NCBI RefSeq assembly: GCF_014852585.1
Contig: NZ_JACVBX010000005.1
Location: 1-64,000, forward strand
From: Pseudomonas sp. PDM18
Lineage (GTDB): Bacteria > Pseudomonadota > Gammaproteobacteria > Pseudomonadales > Pseudomonadaceae
DNA: 64,000 nt
Direction: 5' to 3'
The notes under the pieces are model-generated. The model was not told the origin of the DNA, ran no database searches, and saw only the letters and a program-made list of their open reading frames with translations. Shown piece after piece: positions 37,072 through 45,704 of the stretch (the first letter of the stretch is position 1; every line of letters starts with the position of its first letter). Position numbers and translations under genes: made by a program.

Positions 37072-37147
37072 GTAGGGCGCATAACCCGGAACGGGTTATT
37101 CGCCGGTAATGCCACGGCGAATAGCGCTGGCGCGTTATACGCCCTAC
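37072..37147. repeat. 76-bp palindromic repeat with inverted ends
   Basis: The ends gtagggcgcataac (37072-37085) and gttatacgccctac (37134-37147) are reverse complements except one base. Inside is an attcgccg...cggcgaat hairpin. The 2806 copy shares the left end. It is small and non-coding, like a miniature mobile or REP-derived element, between pyrC' and the CGL gene. Confidence 0.65.
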
Positions 37148-37169
37148 CCGAATTGGCCGGAGCCGGTGA

Positions 37170-38339
37170 TCAGATCATCGCCAAAGCCTTGGCCAGATCG
37201 GCGCGCAGGTCTTCCACGCCCTCCACCCCCACCGACAGGCGAATCAGCGAATCGCCGATGCCCAGCGCCGCGCGGTTCTCCGCCGGGATACTGGCGTGGG
37301 TCATGATCGCCGGGTGCTCGATCAGGCTCTCCACGCCGCCCAGGCTTTCCGCCAGGGCGAACAACTGGACGTTCTCCAGGAAGCGCCGTGAGCCGGCGAG
37401 GTCGGTGTCCAGGTCCAGCGAGATCATCCCGCCGAAGCCCTTCATCTGCGTGCGCGCCAGTTCGTGCTGCGGGTGTGATGGCAGGCCGGGGTAGTAGACG
37501 CGTTTGACCTGCGGCTGCTGCTCCAGCCATTTCGCCAGGTCGAGAGCGTTGGCGCAGTGGCGCTCCATGCGCAGCGCCAGGGTCTTCACCCCGCGCAGGG
37601 TGAGGAAGGCGTCGAAAGGGCCGGCGATGGCGCCCACCGAGTTCTGCAGGAAGCCCAGGCGTTCGGCGAGGTCGGGGTTGTCGCCGACGATGGCGATGCC
37701 GCCGATGACGTCCGAGTGGCCATTGAGGTACTTGGTGGTGGAGTGCACGACGATGTCGAAGCCCAGGTCCAGTGGGCGCTGCACGTAGGGACTGGCGAAA
37801 GTGTTGTCGGCCACGCAGAGGATGCCGCGCTCGCGGCAGGTGCGGGCGATGGCGGCCAGGTCGGTCAGGCGCAGCAGCGGGTTGCTCGGGGTTTCCACCC
37901 AGACCATGCGCGTCTTGTCGGTCAGTGCCGCCTCCAGCGCGCCGGGCTGGGCCAGGTCGGCGAAGTGGAAATCGTGCCCGGCGCTGCGCCGGCGCACCCG
38001 CTCGAACAGGCGGAAGGTGCCGCCGTAGAGGTCATTGCCGGAGACGATGTGCGAGCCGGCATCGAGCAGCTCCAGCGCCGCCGAGATCGCCGCCAGCCCC
38101 GAGGCGAAGGCGAACGCCTTGCTGCCGCCTTCCAGGTCTGCCACGCAGCGCTCCAGCGCCCAGCGCGTGGGGTTGTGCGAGCGGCCGTAGTCGAGGCCCT
38201 TGTGCACGCCGGGGCTGTCCTGGCGGTAGGTGGAGTTGGCGTAGATCGGCGGCATGATCGCCCCGGTGGATGGGTCCGGCTCCTGCCCGGCGTGAATCAC
38301 GCGGGTGGCGAAACCGAGGCGGTCGTCGTGCTGGCTCAT
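37170..38339 (-). CDS. cystathionine gamma-lyase
   Basis: PLP-dependent Cys/Met metabolism enzyme of 389 residues, called gamma-lyase from pairing with cystathionine beta-synthase. Motifs are YGRSHNPTRWALE, FASGLAAISAAL, and the PLP lysine in HSTTKYLNGHSDVIGG, with SLGGVESLIEHPAIMTH near the C-terminus. It would split cystathionine to cysteine, 2-oxobutyrate and ammonia. Its start overlaps the CBS stop by 4 bases (ATGA), so the two are coupled. A beta-lyase or gamma-synthase role cannot be excluded from sequence alone. Confidence 0.88.
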   Translation of the reverse strand: MSQHDDRLGFATRVIHAGQEPDPSTGAIMPPIYANSTYRQDSPGVHKGLDYGRSHNPTRWALERCVADLEGGSKAFAFASGLAAISAALELLDAGSHIVSGNDLYGGTFRLFERVRRRSAGHDFHFADLAQPGALEAALTDKTRMVWVETPSNPLLRLTDLAAIARTCRERGILCVADNTFASPYVQRPLDLGFDIVVHSTTKYLNGHSDVIGGIAIVGDNPDLAERLGFLQNSVGAIAGPFDAFLTLRGVKTLALRMERHCANALDLAKWLEQQPQVKRVYYPGLPSHPQHELARTQMKGFGGMISLDLDTDLAGSRRFLENVQLFALAESLGGVESLIEHPAIMTHASIPAENRAALGIGDSLIRLSVGVEGVEDLRADLAKALAMI

Positions 38340-39709
38340 GGCAGGGTCCTCCGCAAGTGGTTGAGCAGGTCGAATCTTGTGATCAGGCCGTGGAAGCCCG
38401 AGGCGTCGGCGATGATCGCCACCAGACCGCGCCCAAGCACCGCTTCCAGTTCGGCGAGGCTGGCACCGGGGGCCAGGGTTTCCGGCGCATCGCTCATGGC
38501 GCTGGAGACTTCGCAACGGTAGTGCGCGGGGTCGTCATGCACGCCCATGAGGATGTCGGACTCGTCGATCACGCCCACCAGGCGCTTGCCGTCGAGTACG
38601 GGGAGCTGGGAGATGTCCGCCAGGCGCATGCGCTGGAAGGCGGTGAGCAGGGTGTCGCCGGGGCCGACACTGACCACCCGGCCTTCCTCGAAGCGCCGTG
38701 CGATGATGTCGCGCAGGTCGCCGTAGCGCTTGCGCTGCAGCAGGCCCTGGTCGGTCATCCACTGGTCGTTGTAGATCTTCGACAGGTAGCGCGTGCCGGT
38801 GTCGCAGACCAGGCTGACCACGCGCTTGGGTTCATTCTGCTCGCGGCAGAAGCGCAGCGCGGCGGCCAGCAGCGTGCCGGTGGAGGACCCGGCGGCGATG
38901 CCTTCATTGCGCAGCAGCTCGCGGGCGGTGGCGAAGCTTTCCTCGTCGCTGATCGAGTAGGCGTGGCGCACGCTGGAGAGGTCGGCAATCGACGGCACGA
39001 AGTCTTCGCCGATGCCCTCCACCGCCCAGGAGCCGGGCGTACCGATGGCGCCGGAGCGCGAATACTCGGCCATGATCGAGCCAACGGGGTCGGCGAGGAC
39101 CATTTCCAGTTCGGGCTGGACCTTCTGGAAGAAGCGCGTGAGGCCGGTGAGCGTGCCGGCGGAGCCGACACCGACCACCACGGCGTCGAGGTCATGGCCG
39201 GTCTGCGCCCAGATTTCCGGGCCGGTGCCGGTCTCATGGGCCAGTGGGTTGGCGGGGTTGTTGAACTGGTCGGCGAAGAAGGCGTCGGGTAGGTCTTTCG
39301 CCAGCCGCGCGGCGACGTCCTGGTAATACTCGGGGTGGCCCTTGCCGACGTCGGAACGGGTGATGTGCACCTCGGCACCCATGGCGCGCAGGTGCAGGAC
39401 CTTCTCGGTGGACATCTTGTCCGGCACCACCAGCACCACCCGGTAGCCCTTGGCGCGCCCCACCAACGCCAGGCCCAAGCCCGTGTTGCCGGCAGTGGCT
39501 TCGACGATCACGCCACCGGGCTTTAGCCGGCCGTCGCGCTCGGCGGCCTCGATCATGGCGACACCGATGCGGTCCTTGATCGAGCCGCCGGGGTTCTGTG
39601 ATTCGAGCTTGAGGAACAGCGTGCAGGGTCCGGTATCGAAGCGCGTCACGCGGACCATGGGGGTATTGCCGATCAGGTCGAGTACGGCGGGGCGGGATTC
39701 GTTGCTCAT
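38336..39709 (-). CDS. cystathionine beta-synthase with CBS domain pair
   Basis: PLP enzyme of 457 residues that condenses serine and homocysteine. The catalytic core has NPGGSIKDRIG with the PLP lysine, EATAGNTGLGLAL and GTGPEIWAQ, and a tandem CBS domain tail occupies about 330-457 (VVSVGPGDTLLTAF, LVGVIDESDIL). There is no N-terminal heme domain. ATG 39709 is favoured over GTG 39718 by the GGAG placed 8 bases before it. With the lyase it forms a reverse transsulfuration pathway from homocysteine to cysteine. Confidence 0.92.
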   Translation of the reverse strand: MSNESRPAVLDLIGNTPMVRVTRFDTGPCTLFLKLESQNPGGSIKDRIGVAMIEAAERDGRLKPGGVIVEATAGNTGLGLALVGRAKGYRVVLVVPDKMSTEKVLHLRAMGAEVHITRSDVGKGHPEYYQDVAARLAKDLPDAFFADQFNNPANPLAHETGTGPEIWAQTGHDLDAVVVGVGSAGTLTGLTRFFQKVQPELEMVLADPVGSIMAEYSRSGAIGTPGSWAVEGIGEDFVPSIADLSSVRHAYSISDEESFATARELLRNEGIAAGSSTGTLLAAALRFCREQNEPKRVVSLVCDTGTRYLSKIYNDQWMTDQGLLQRKRYGDLRDIIARRFEEGRVVSVGPGDTLLTAFQRMRLADISQLPVLDGKRLVGVIDESDILMGVHDDPAHYRCEVSSAMSDAPETLAPGASLAELEAVLGRGLVAIIADASGFHGLITRFDLLNHLRRTLP

Positions 39710-39863
39710 GGCAGCCACTCCTTCTGCGGCGCCACGGGGATCGCCCGGCGACGCCTGCTACTGTCCTCCTGACCTTAGGCGGGAGGCACAGGTCGCGCCA
39801 GGCGGCGCGACGAAAGACGAGGGTGGACGTGCGTAGGAGCAAGCGGTGCGCAGAGCGTTCATC

Positions 39864-39950
39864 TGTAGGAGCGAGCTTGCTCGCGAACCGCCCAACGTCG
39901 GCGCTCGGGATGTTCGCGAGCAAGGACTGGGCGTCCCCCTCGCTCCTACA
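39864..39950. repeat. REPIN-like element
   Basis: Inverted ends tgtaggagcg (39864-39873) and cgctcctaca (39941-39950), each followed inward by gagcnngctcgcgaa-type palindromes. This is the usual two-REP inverted arrangement of Pseudomonas REPINs. The flanking gap 39710-39959 also has a partial gtaggagc copy near 39834. No gene is seen there. Confidence 0.75.
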
Positions 39951-39959
39951 AAAGAAGGG

Positions 39960-40364
39960 TCAGATCCGCTGCGGCCCGTTGCGCTCGGAAATCTGGCTGT
40001 TCAGCGTCCAGAAGTCATAGAGCACGCCGATGAAGAACAGGCCGCCGGTGAACAGGTAGAGGATGCCGGTGAGCCACTTGCCCATGTACATGCGGTGCAC
40101 GCCGAACACACCGAGGAAGGTCAGCAGGATCCAGGCGACGTTGTAGTCCACGCCGCCGGAACGGTAGCGCTGGTCCGCCGCGTCATCCATGGAGGGAATG
40201 AGGAACAAGTCGATGATCCAGCCGATGAAGAACAGGCCGAGGGTGAAGAACCAGATGGTGCCTGTGATCGGTCGGCCGTAGTAGAAACGGTGCGAGCCGG
40301 TGAAGCCGAAGATCCACAGCAGGTAGCCGATGACCTTGCTATGGGTGTCAGGGTTGGCGGACAT
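39960..40364 (-). CDS. TM2 domain-containing membrane protein
   Basis: Small protein of 134 residues with two TM2-like units in tandem (GYLLWIFGFTGSHRFYYGRP and WILLTFLGVFGVHRMYMGKW), each a helix pair with the GxHRFYxG-type motif. It should be an inner-membrane protein; function is unknown. There is no obvious partner; it lies between a REPIN-like repeat and the pilU terminator. Confidence 0.85.
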   Translation of the reverse strand: MSANPDTHSKVIGYLLWIFGFTGSHRFYYGRPITGTIWFFTLGLFFIGWIIDLFLIPSMDDAADQRYRSGGVDYNVAWILLTFLGVFGVHRMYMGKWLTGILYLFTGGLFFIGVLYDFWTLNSQISERNGPQRI

Positions 40365-40406
40365 GCCTTTCTCCCGTTGCGTTACAAGGCAACCAGCATA
40401 AACGAA

Positions 40407-40427
40407 AAGCCCGCACGGGGCGGGCTT
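40407..40427 (-). terminator. terminator after pilU
   Basis: Stem aagcccg(c)/(g)cgggctt lies 15 bases beyond the pilU stop and is followed on the minus strand by TTCGTTTATG. It ends the pilT-pilU transcript. Confidence 0.8.
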
Positions 40428-40441
40428 CTCAAGGAGCGGGA

Positions 40442-41587
40442 TCAGCGGAAACGGCGATTGGGGTCGTCGTCGCCCATCTCCAGGGTCAGGCCCTGGGTCA
40501 TGGTGGTCAGGTGGTCGGCGTCGGTCTCCGAGCCCAGCTTGATCATCAGGCGCAGGTCGTTCGCCGAGTCGGCGTAGGCCAGCGCATCTTCGTAGGTGAT
40601 CTCGCCCTGGGTGTAGAGCTGGTACAGCGCTTGGTCGAAGGTCTGCATGCCCTGCTCGGTGGAGCGCTTCATCAGTGGCTTGAGCTCGTGGACCTCACCC
40701 TTGCGGATCAGGTCGGCGGCCAGCGGGGTGTTCAGCAGCACCTCGATCACCGCGCGGCGGCCCTTGCCGTCCGGGGTCGGCACCAGTTGCTGGGCGACGA
40801 TGGCCTTGAGGTTCAGCGAGAGGTCCATCCACACCTGGCCATGCCGGTCGGCCGGGAAGAAGTGGATGATCCGCTCCAGCGCCTGGTTGGCATTGTTGGC
40901 GTGCAGGGTCGCCAGGCACAGGTGGCCGGTTTCGGCGAAGGCCACGGCGTGGTCCATGGTCTCGCGCGAGCGCACCTCGCCGATCATGATCACGTCCGGC
41001 GCCTGGCGCAGGGTGTTCTTCAGGGCCACCTCGAAGGTATCGGTATCCAGGCCCACCTCACGCTGGGTGACGATGCAGCCCTGGTGCTGGTGGATGTACT
41101 CGATGGGGTCTTCGATGGAGATGATGTGGCCGGTGGAGTTCTTGTTGCGGTAGCCGATCATCGCCGCCAGCGAGGTGGATTTACCGGTACCGGTGGCGCC
41201 AACGAAGATCACCAGGCCGCGCTTGGTCATCGCCAGCTTCTTGAGGATTTCCGGCAGTTTCAGGTCATCGATGGTCGGGATGTTGGTCTCGATGCGCCGC
41301 AGCACCATGCCCACCAGGTTGCGCTGGTAGAAGGCGCTGACACGGAAGCGACCGACGCCACGAGCGCTGATCGCGAAGTTGCACTCGTGGTTCTCGGCGA
41401 AGTCGCGGCGCTGCTGCTCGTTCATCACCGACAGCACGGTCTCGCGGGTCTGCTCCGGCGACAGCGCAGTCTTGGTGACCGGCAGCACCTTGCCGTTGAC
41501 CTTCATCGAAGGCGGCACGCCCGCCGTGATGAACAGGTCGGAGGCCCCCTTTTCCACCATCAGGCGCAACAGCTTCTCGAATTCCAT
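40442..41587 (-). CDS. pilU: pilus retraction ATPase PilU
   Basis: Hexameric PilT-family ATPase of 381 residues that acts with PilT in pilus retraction. An N-terminal PAS-like half precedes the RecA-like half, with the Walker A motif GATGTGKSTSLA, Asp box (SIEDPIEYIHQHQG), Walker B (VIMIGEVRSRET) and His box (TGHLCLATLHANNA). ATG 41587 (MEFEKLL) matches the known protein; a longer frame reaches 41608. It is 103 bases after pilT, with a hairpin in that gap. Confidence 0.96.
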   Translation of the reverse strand: MEFEKLLRLMVEKGASDLFITAGVPPSMKVNGKVLPVTKTALSPEQTRETVLSVMNEQQRRDFAENHECNFAISARGVGRFRVSAFYQRNLVGMVLRRIETNIPTIDDLKLPEILKKLAMTKRGLVIFVGATGTGKSTSLAAMIGYRNKNSTGHIISIEDPIEYIHQHQGCIVTQREVGLDTDTFEVALKNTLRQAPDVIMIGEVRSRETMDHAVAFAETGHLCLATLHANNANQALERIIHFFPADRHGQVWMDLSLNLKAIVAQQLVPTPDGKGRRAVIEVLLNTPLAADLIRKGEVHELKPLMKRSTEQGMQTFDQALYQLYTQGEITYEDALAYADSANDLRLMIKLGSETDADHLTTMTQGLTLEMGDDDPNRRFR

Positions 41588-41667
41588 GATCTTTCTCGCC
41601 GAGTTCACGCTGACTACGACAGGGCTGTCGGATCACGAAGCGGGTGCGTGTGGCGCGCTCCGTGCGC

Positions 41668-41686
41668 CGGGCCGCAGGGGCCCGGT
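41668..41686. terminator. hairpin between pilT and pilU
   Basis: A perfect ccgggcc-gcagg-ggcccgg stem lies 4 bases after the pilT stop on the minus strand. Its tail is GCGCACGG, not T-rich, so it is probably an attenuating or mRNA-stabilising structure. Confidence 0.45.
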
Positions 41687-41690
41687 GGGG

Positions 41691-42725
41691 TTAGAAATTT
41701 TCCGGGATCTTGGCTTTTTCTTTCGCCGCGTCGCGGGTCACCAGGCCCTTGGCGACCAGGCCCTTGAGGCACATGTCGAGGGTCTGCATGCCGATCGCGC
41801 CGCCGGTCTGGATGGCGGAGTACATCTGCGCGACCTTGTCCTCGCGGATCAGGTTACGGATCGCCGGGGTGCCGATCATGATCTCGTGGGCCGCCACCCG
41901 CCCGCCGCCGATCTTCTTCAGCAGGGTCTGGGAAATCACCGCCTGCAGGGATTCGGAGAGCATGGAGCGGACCATGGATTTCTCCTCGGCGGGGAACACG
42001 TCGACGATACGGTCGATGGTCTTGGCCGCGGAGGTGGTGTGCAGGGTGCCGAAGACCAGGTGGCCGGTTTCCGCGGCGGTCAGCGCCAGGCGGATGGTCT
42101 CCAGGTCGCGCATCTCACCCACCAGGATGATGTCCGGGTCCTCACGCAGGGCCGAGCGCAGCGCCTCGTTGAAGCCCAGGGTGTCGCGGTGCACCTCACG
42201 CTGGTTGACCAGGCACTTCTTCGATTCGTGGACGAATTCGATCGGGTCTTCGACGGTGAGGATGTGGCTGTATTTGGTGTTGTTCAGGTAGTCGAGCATC
42301 GCTGCCAGCGAGGTGGACTTGCCCGAACCGGTCGGGCCGGTCACCAGGACCAGGCCGCGCGGCACGTCGGAGACGCGCTTGAACACCTCGCCCATCCCCA
42401 GGTCTTCCATGGTCAGCACCTTGGAGGGAATGGTCCGGAACACGGCGCCGGCGCCGCGGTTCTGGTTGAAGGCGTTGACCCGGAAACGCGCAACCCCCGG
42501 GACTTCGAAGGAGAAGTCGGTTTCCAGGAATTCTTCGTAATCCTTGCGCTGCTTGTCGTTCATGATGTCGTAGATCAGCGCGTGAACCTGCTTGTGCTCC
42601 AGCGGCGGCAGGTTGATGCGGCGAACATCGCCGTCGACGCGGATCATCGGCGGCAGGCCGGCCGAGAGGTGCAGGTCCGAAGCGCCCTGCTTGGCGCTGA
42701 AGGCGAGCAGCTCGGTAATATCCAT
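41691..42725 (-). CDS. pilT: pilus retraction ATPase PilT
   Basis: Hexameric ATPase of 344 residues, the P. aeruginosa length, that drives type IV pilus retraction. It has Walker A (GPTGSGKSTSLA), Asp box (TVEDPIEFVHE), Walker B (IILVGEMRDLET), His box (GTLHTTSAAK) and the C-terminal AIRNLIRE motif essential for retraction. ATG 42725 (MDITELLAFS) is the known start. It is divergent from yggS with 73 bases between the two starts. Confidence 0.97.
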   Translation of the reverse strand: MDITELLAFSAKQGASDLHLSAGLPPMIRVDGDVRRINLPPLEHKQVHALIYDIMNDKQRKDYEEFLETDFSFEVPGVARFRVNAFNQNRGAGAVFRTIPSKVLTMEDLGMGEVFKRVSDVPRGLVLVTGPTGSGKSTSLAAMLDYLNNTKYSHILTVEDPIEFVHESKKCLVNQREVHRDTLGFNEALRSALREDPDIILVGEMRDLETIRLALTAAETGHLVFGTLHTTSAAKTIDRIVDVFPAEEKSMVRSMLSESLQAVISQTLLKKIGGGRVAAHEIMIGTPAIRNLIREDKVAQMYSAIQTGGAIGMQTLDMCLKGLVAKGLVTRDAAKEKAKIPENF

Positions 42726-42798
42726 GGGACTCCCCAATCAAGAGCAAGCAGGTAGAATGCCGCAGAACACGCAGCAGCCGGGCGGAAAAGCGACGGTA

Positions 42799-43488
42799 AT
42801 GTCCACGATAGCAGAGAATATTGCAAAGGTTCGCGTACGAATCCGTGAGGCGGAACAAGCGAAAAATCGCACGCCTGACTCGGTGCAGTTGCTGGCCGTG
42901 AGCAAGACCAAACCCGCCACCGCGATCCGCGAAGCGTTTGCCTGCGGCCTGGCCGATTTTGGCGAGAATTACCTGCAGGAAGCGCTGCTCAAGCAGACCG
43001 AGCTGGCCGATCTGCCGCTGACCTGGCATTTCATCGGCCCCATCCAGTCGAACAAGACCCGGCCGATTGCCGAGCACTTCGACTGGGTGCACTCGGTGGA
43101 CCGCCTGAAGGTCGCCCAGCGCCTCTCCGAGCAGCGCCCGGCGAACCTGCCGCCACTCAACGTGCTGCTGCAGGTGAACGTCAGCGGCGAGGACAGCAAG
43201 TCCGGCTGCTCCCCTGCCGAGCTGCCCGCCCTTGCCCAGACCGTGGCGCAACTGCCGCACCTGAAACTGCGCGGCCTGATGGCGATCCCCGAACCCACCG
43301 AGGACGTTGCCGCGCAGCACGCCGCGTTCGCCCGCCTGCGCGAGCTGATGCAAGCCCTGAATCTCGGCCTGGACACCCTGTCCATGGGCATGAGCCACGA
43401 CCTCGAAGCCGCCATCGGCGAAGGCGCCACCTGGGTGCGGATCGGTACCGCCCTATTCGGCGCCCGCGACTACGGCGCCTCGCACTAA
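42799..43488 (+). CDS. yggS: PLP homeostasis protein YggS
   Basis: PLP-binding barrel protein of 229 residues, non-catalytic, that keeps free PLP and amino-acid pools balanced. The PLP lysine is in LLAVSKTKPATAI (about residue 36). WHFIGPIQSNKTR and LRGLMAIPEP are family motifs. ATG 42799 gives the usual length. It is followed 16 bases later by proC, the common yggS-proC-yggT order. Confidence 0.94.
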   Translation: MSTIAENIAKVRVRIREAEQAKNRTPDSVQLLAVSKTKPATAIREAFACGLADFGENYLQEALLKQTELADLPLTWHFIGPIQSNKTRPIAEHFDWVHSVDRLKVAQRLSEQRPANLPPLNVLLQVNVSGEDSKSGCSPAELPALAQTVAQLPHLKLRGLMAIPEPTEDVAAQHAAFARLRELMQALNLGLDTLSMGMSHDLEAAIGEGATWVRIGTALFGARDYGASH

Positions 43489-43504
43489 TAAAGGAAGAGA
43501 CTCC

Positions 43505-44338
43505 ATGAGCAGCACCCGCATTGCCTTCATCGGCGCCGGCAACATGGCCGCCAGTCTCATTGGTGGCCTGCGCGCCAAGGGCGTCGCCGCGAGCGACATC
43601 CGCGCCAGCGATCCGGGCGCCGAGCAGCGCGCGAAGATCGCCGCCGAGCACGGCATCGAAGTGGTCGGCGACAACGCCAGCGCCGTGGTCGGCGCCGACG
43701 TTGTGGTCCTGGCGGTCAAACCGCAGGTCATGAAGGATGTCTGCCTGGCGCTGGCGCCGGCGCTGAGCGAGAACGCGCTGATCGTCTCCATCGCCGCCGG
43801 CATTCCCTGCGCCAGCCTTGAACGCTGGCTCGGCGAGGTGAACGGCCAGCCGCGCGCCATCGTCCGTTGCATGCCCAACACCCCGGCACTGGTCGGCCTG
43901 GGCGCCAGCGGCCTGTACCCCAACGCCAGCGTCAGCGCCGCCCAGCGCGAGCAGGCGCAGCAACTGTTGAGCGCCGTGGGCATCGCCCTGTGGCTGGACG
44001 AGGAGCGTCAGATCGACGCGGTCACTGCCGTCTCCGGCAGCGGCCCGGCCTACTTTTTCCTGCTCATGGAAGCCATGACCGCCGCAGGCGAGAAGCTCGG
44101 CCTGTCCCGCGAAGTCGCCGGCCAACTGGCCCGCCAGACCGCCCTGGGCGCCGCGCAGATGGCCACCACCAGCGATGTCGACCCGGCCGAACTGCGCCGC
44201 CGCGTGACCTCGCCCAAGGGCACCACCGAAGCCGCCATTACCACCTTCCAGGCCAACGGCTTCGAGGCACTGGTGGAAAAGGCAGTCGGCGCCGCCGACC
44301 ATCGCTCCGCCGAGCTGGCCGAACAACTGGGCCGCTAA
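43505..44338 (+). CDS. proC: pyrroline-5-carboxylate reductase ProC
   Basis: NAD(P)H-dependent enzyme of 277 residues that makes the last step of proline synthesis. The Rossmann motif AFIGAGNMAASLIGGL is at the N-terminus. Further motifs are VVLAVKPQVM, RCMPNTPALVG and the C-terminal substrate and dimer region VSGSGPAYFFLLMEA and VTSPKGTTEAAI. AAGGAAG lies before ATG 43505. Confidence 0.96.
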   Translation: MSSTRIAFIGAGNMAASLIGGLRAKGVAASDIRASDPGAEQRAKIAAEHGIEVVGDNASAVVGADVVVLAVKPQVMKDVCLALAPALSENALIVSIAAGIPCASLERWLGEVNGQPRAIVRCMPNTPALVGLGASGLYPNASVSAAQREQAQQLLSAVGIALWLDEERQIDAVTAVSGSGPAYFFLLMEAMTAAGEKLGLSREVAGQLARQTALGAAQMATTSDVDPAELRRRVTSPKGTTEAAITTFQANGFEALVEKAVGAADHRSAELAEQLGR

Positions 44339-44559
44339 TTGCCGCGTCGCAGGCGACCTGGGACGGTCGCCCGCTCCCGCCTGTGACGGACAACCCCTGA
44401 TCGCCAGGCAGGGTTGAATTTGCACGTAACGAAACACACTTACACGCGACCGGCGACGATGAATTCCCTACAGTATGGCGTTACAGCGCCGTCGTTGACC
44501 GACCGCCCGATTCGCCCGGCCCTGCGCGCCGGCGCCCAACGTTCACCAAGGACCGCCCA

Positions 44560-45153
44560 ATGACCGGACTTTCCACAGCCGCCATCTATGTGATCCAGAC
44601 ACTTGGCAGCCTGTACCTGCTGATCGTGCTGCTGCGCTTCATCCTGCAACTGGTCCGCGCCGACTTCTATAACCCGCTCAGCCAGTTCATCGTGCGCGCC
44701 ACCAAGCCGCTGCTGAACCCGCTGCGCCGCATCATTCCCGGCTTCGGCGGCATCGACTTCGCCTCGCTGGTGCTGGCGATCCTGGTCCAGCTGGTGCTGA
44801 TGGTCGTGACGCTGACCCTTATGGGCTATGGCGTGGGCGGCTACATTCTGCAGCTGCTGGTCTGGTCGATCATCGCGGTGACCTCGCTGTTCCTGAAGGT
44901 GTTCTTCTTCGCCCTGATCATCAGCGTGATCCTCTCCTGGGTTGCCCCGGGCAGCCACAATCCCGGCGCCCAGCTGGTGAACCAGATCTGCGAGCCGTTC
45001 CTGGCGCCGTTCCGCAAGCTGCTGCCGAACCTCGGTGGGCTGGATATCTCGCCGATCTTCGCGTTCATCGCGCTGAAGCTGATCGACATGCTGGTGATCG
45101 GCAACCTGGCGGCAATGACCGGGATGCCGCAGATTCTTTCGCCCTTCATGTAA
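44560..45153 (+). CDS. yggT: YggT family membrane protein
   Basis: Inner-membrane protein of 197 residues with two YggT domains, each with two hydrophobic helices (ILQLVRADFYNPLSQFIVRA followed by PLRRIIPGFGG, and LSWVAPGSHNPGAQLVNQ followed by PFRKLLPNLGG). The function is not firmly known; it has been linked to osmotic or turgor tolerance. It lies after proC, with a 221-base gap in which no further gene or clear promoter was seen. Confidence 0.9.
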   Translation: MTGLSTAAIYVIQTLGSLYLLIVLLRFILQLVRADFYNPLSQFIVRATKPLLNPLRRIIPGFGGIDFASLVLAILVQLVLMVVTLTLMGYGVGGYILQLLVWSIIAVTSLFLKVFFFALIISVILSWVAPGSHNPGAQLVNQICEPFLAPFRKLLPNLGGLDISPIFAFIALKLIDMLVIGNLAAMTGMPQILSPFM

Positions 45154-45164
45154 TTACAGAGGAG

Positions 45165-45281
45165 CTGCTGCGCGTCGGCGATACTGCGTTGAAAACAGCC
45201 GGGGATTGCTCATTTACAGATCGTAAACTGCGCATCCCCGGCTGTTTTCGCCTTGTCTCGCTCTAGCTCGCTAGCTCCAAG
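45165..45281 (+). repeat. dispersed hairpin element, copy 1
   Basis: A 5' flank ctgctgcgcgtcggcg (45165-45180), then a perfect 16-bp stem (gaaaacagccggggat 45191-45206 against 45234-45249). The 27-base loop contains a small tttac-N5-gtaaa hairpin, followed by a 3' flank with cgctctagctcgc. A second copy is at 54979-55087 (reverse orientation in the window). The copy lies between yggT and yggU, in the direction of transcription. See findings. Confidence 0.8.
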
Positions 45282-45295
45282 AGTCCGCTAGGCAG

Positions 45296-45586
45296 ATGAG
45301 CTTTTATTTCTGGGACGGCGAGGACCTGATCCTCGACTGCCACCTGCAGCCCAAGGCGAGCCGCGACGAGTTCGCCGGGCTGCATGGTGAGCGCCTGAAG
45401 ATCCGCCTCACCGCGCCACCGGTCGAAGGCAAGGCCAACGCTCACCTGCTGGCATTCCTCGGCAAGGCCTTCGGCGTACCGAAAAGTGCGGTGAAGCTTG
45501 AAAGCGGTGAGCTGAACCGCCAGAAGCGCGTGCGGATCCCTCGTCCGACGAAAATTCCGACAGAGCTCGGGATAGCCGCTCGGTAA
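45296..45586 (+). CDS. yggU: DUF167 family protein YggU
   Basis: Small soluble alpha/beta protein of 96 residues of the DUF167/YggU family, of unknown function. The family motif LQPKASRDEFAGLHGERLK, TAPPVEGKANAHLL and the VKLESGELNRQKRV segment are all seen. It begins after the hairpin element and is the last gene of the yggS-proC-yggT-yggU group. Confidence 0.88.
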   Translation: MSFYFWDGEDLILDCHLQPKASRDEFAGLHGERLKIRLTAPPVEGKANAHLLAFLGKAFGVPKSAVKLESGELNRQKRVRIPRPTKIPTELGIAAR

Positions 45587-45704
45587 CCTTGGCTGACCTT
45601 ACGCGTAGGAATGTGCTGTAGGCCAATTGCTATTCCCCCACTCCGTCGCATAATCCACGCCATCCAATCCCCGCGCAGGACGCGCCAGCCCAAGGAACGC
45701 CCGG

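Noticed and set aside
45191..45249. Plain rho-independent terminator for yggT
   Set aside because: No T tract follows the stem, and the same architecture with other arm sequences occurs after thiG, so a simple terminator does not explain it.
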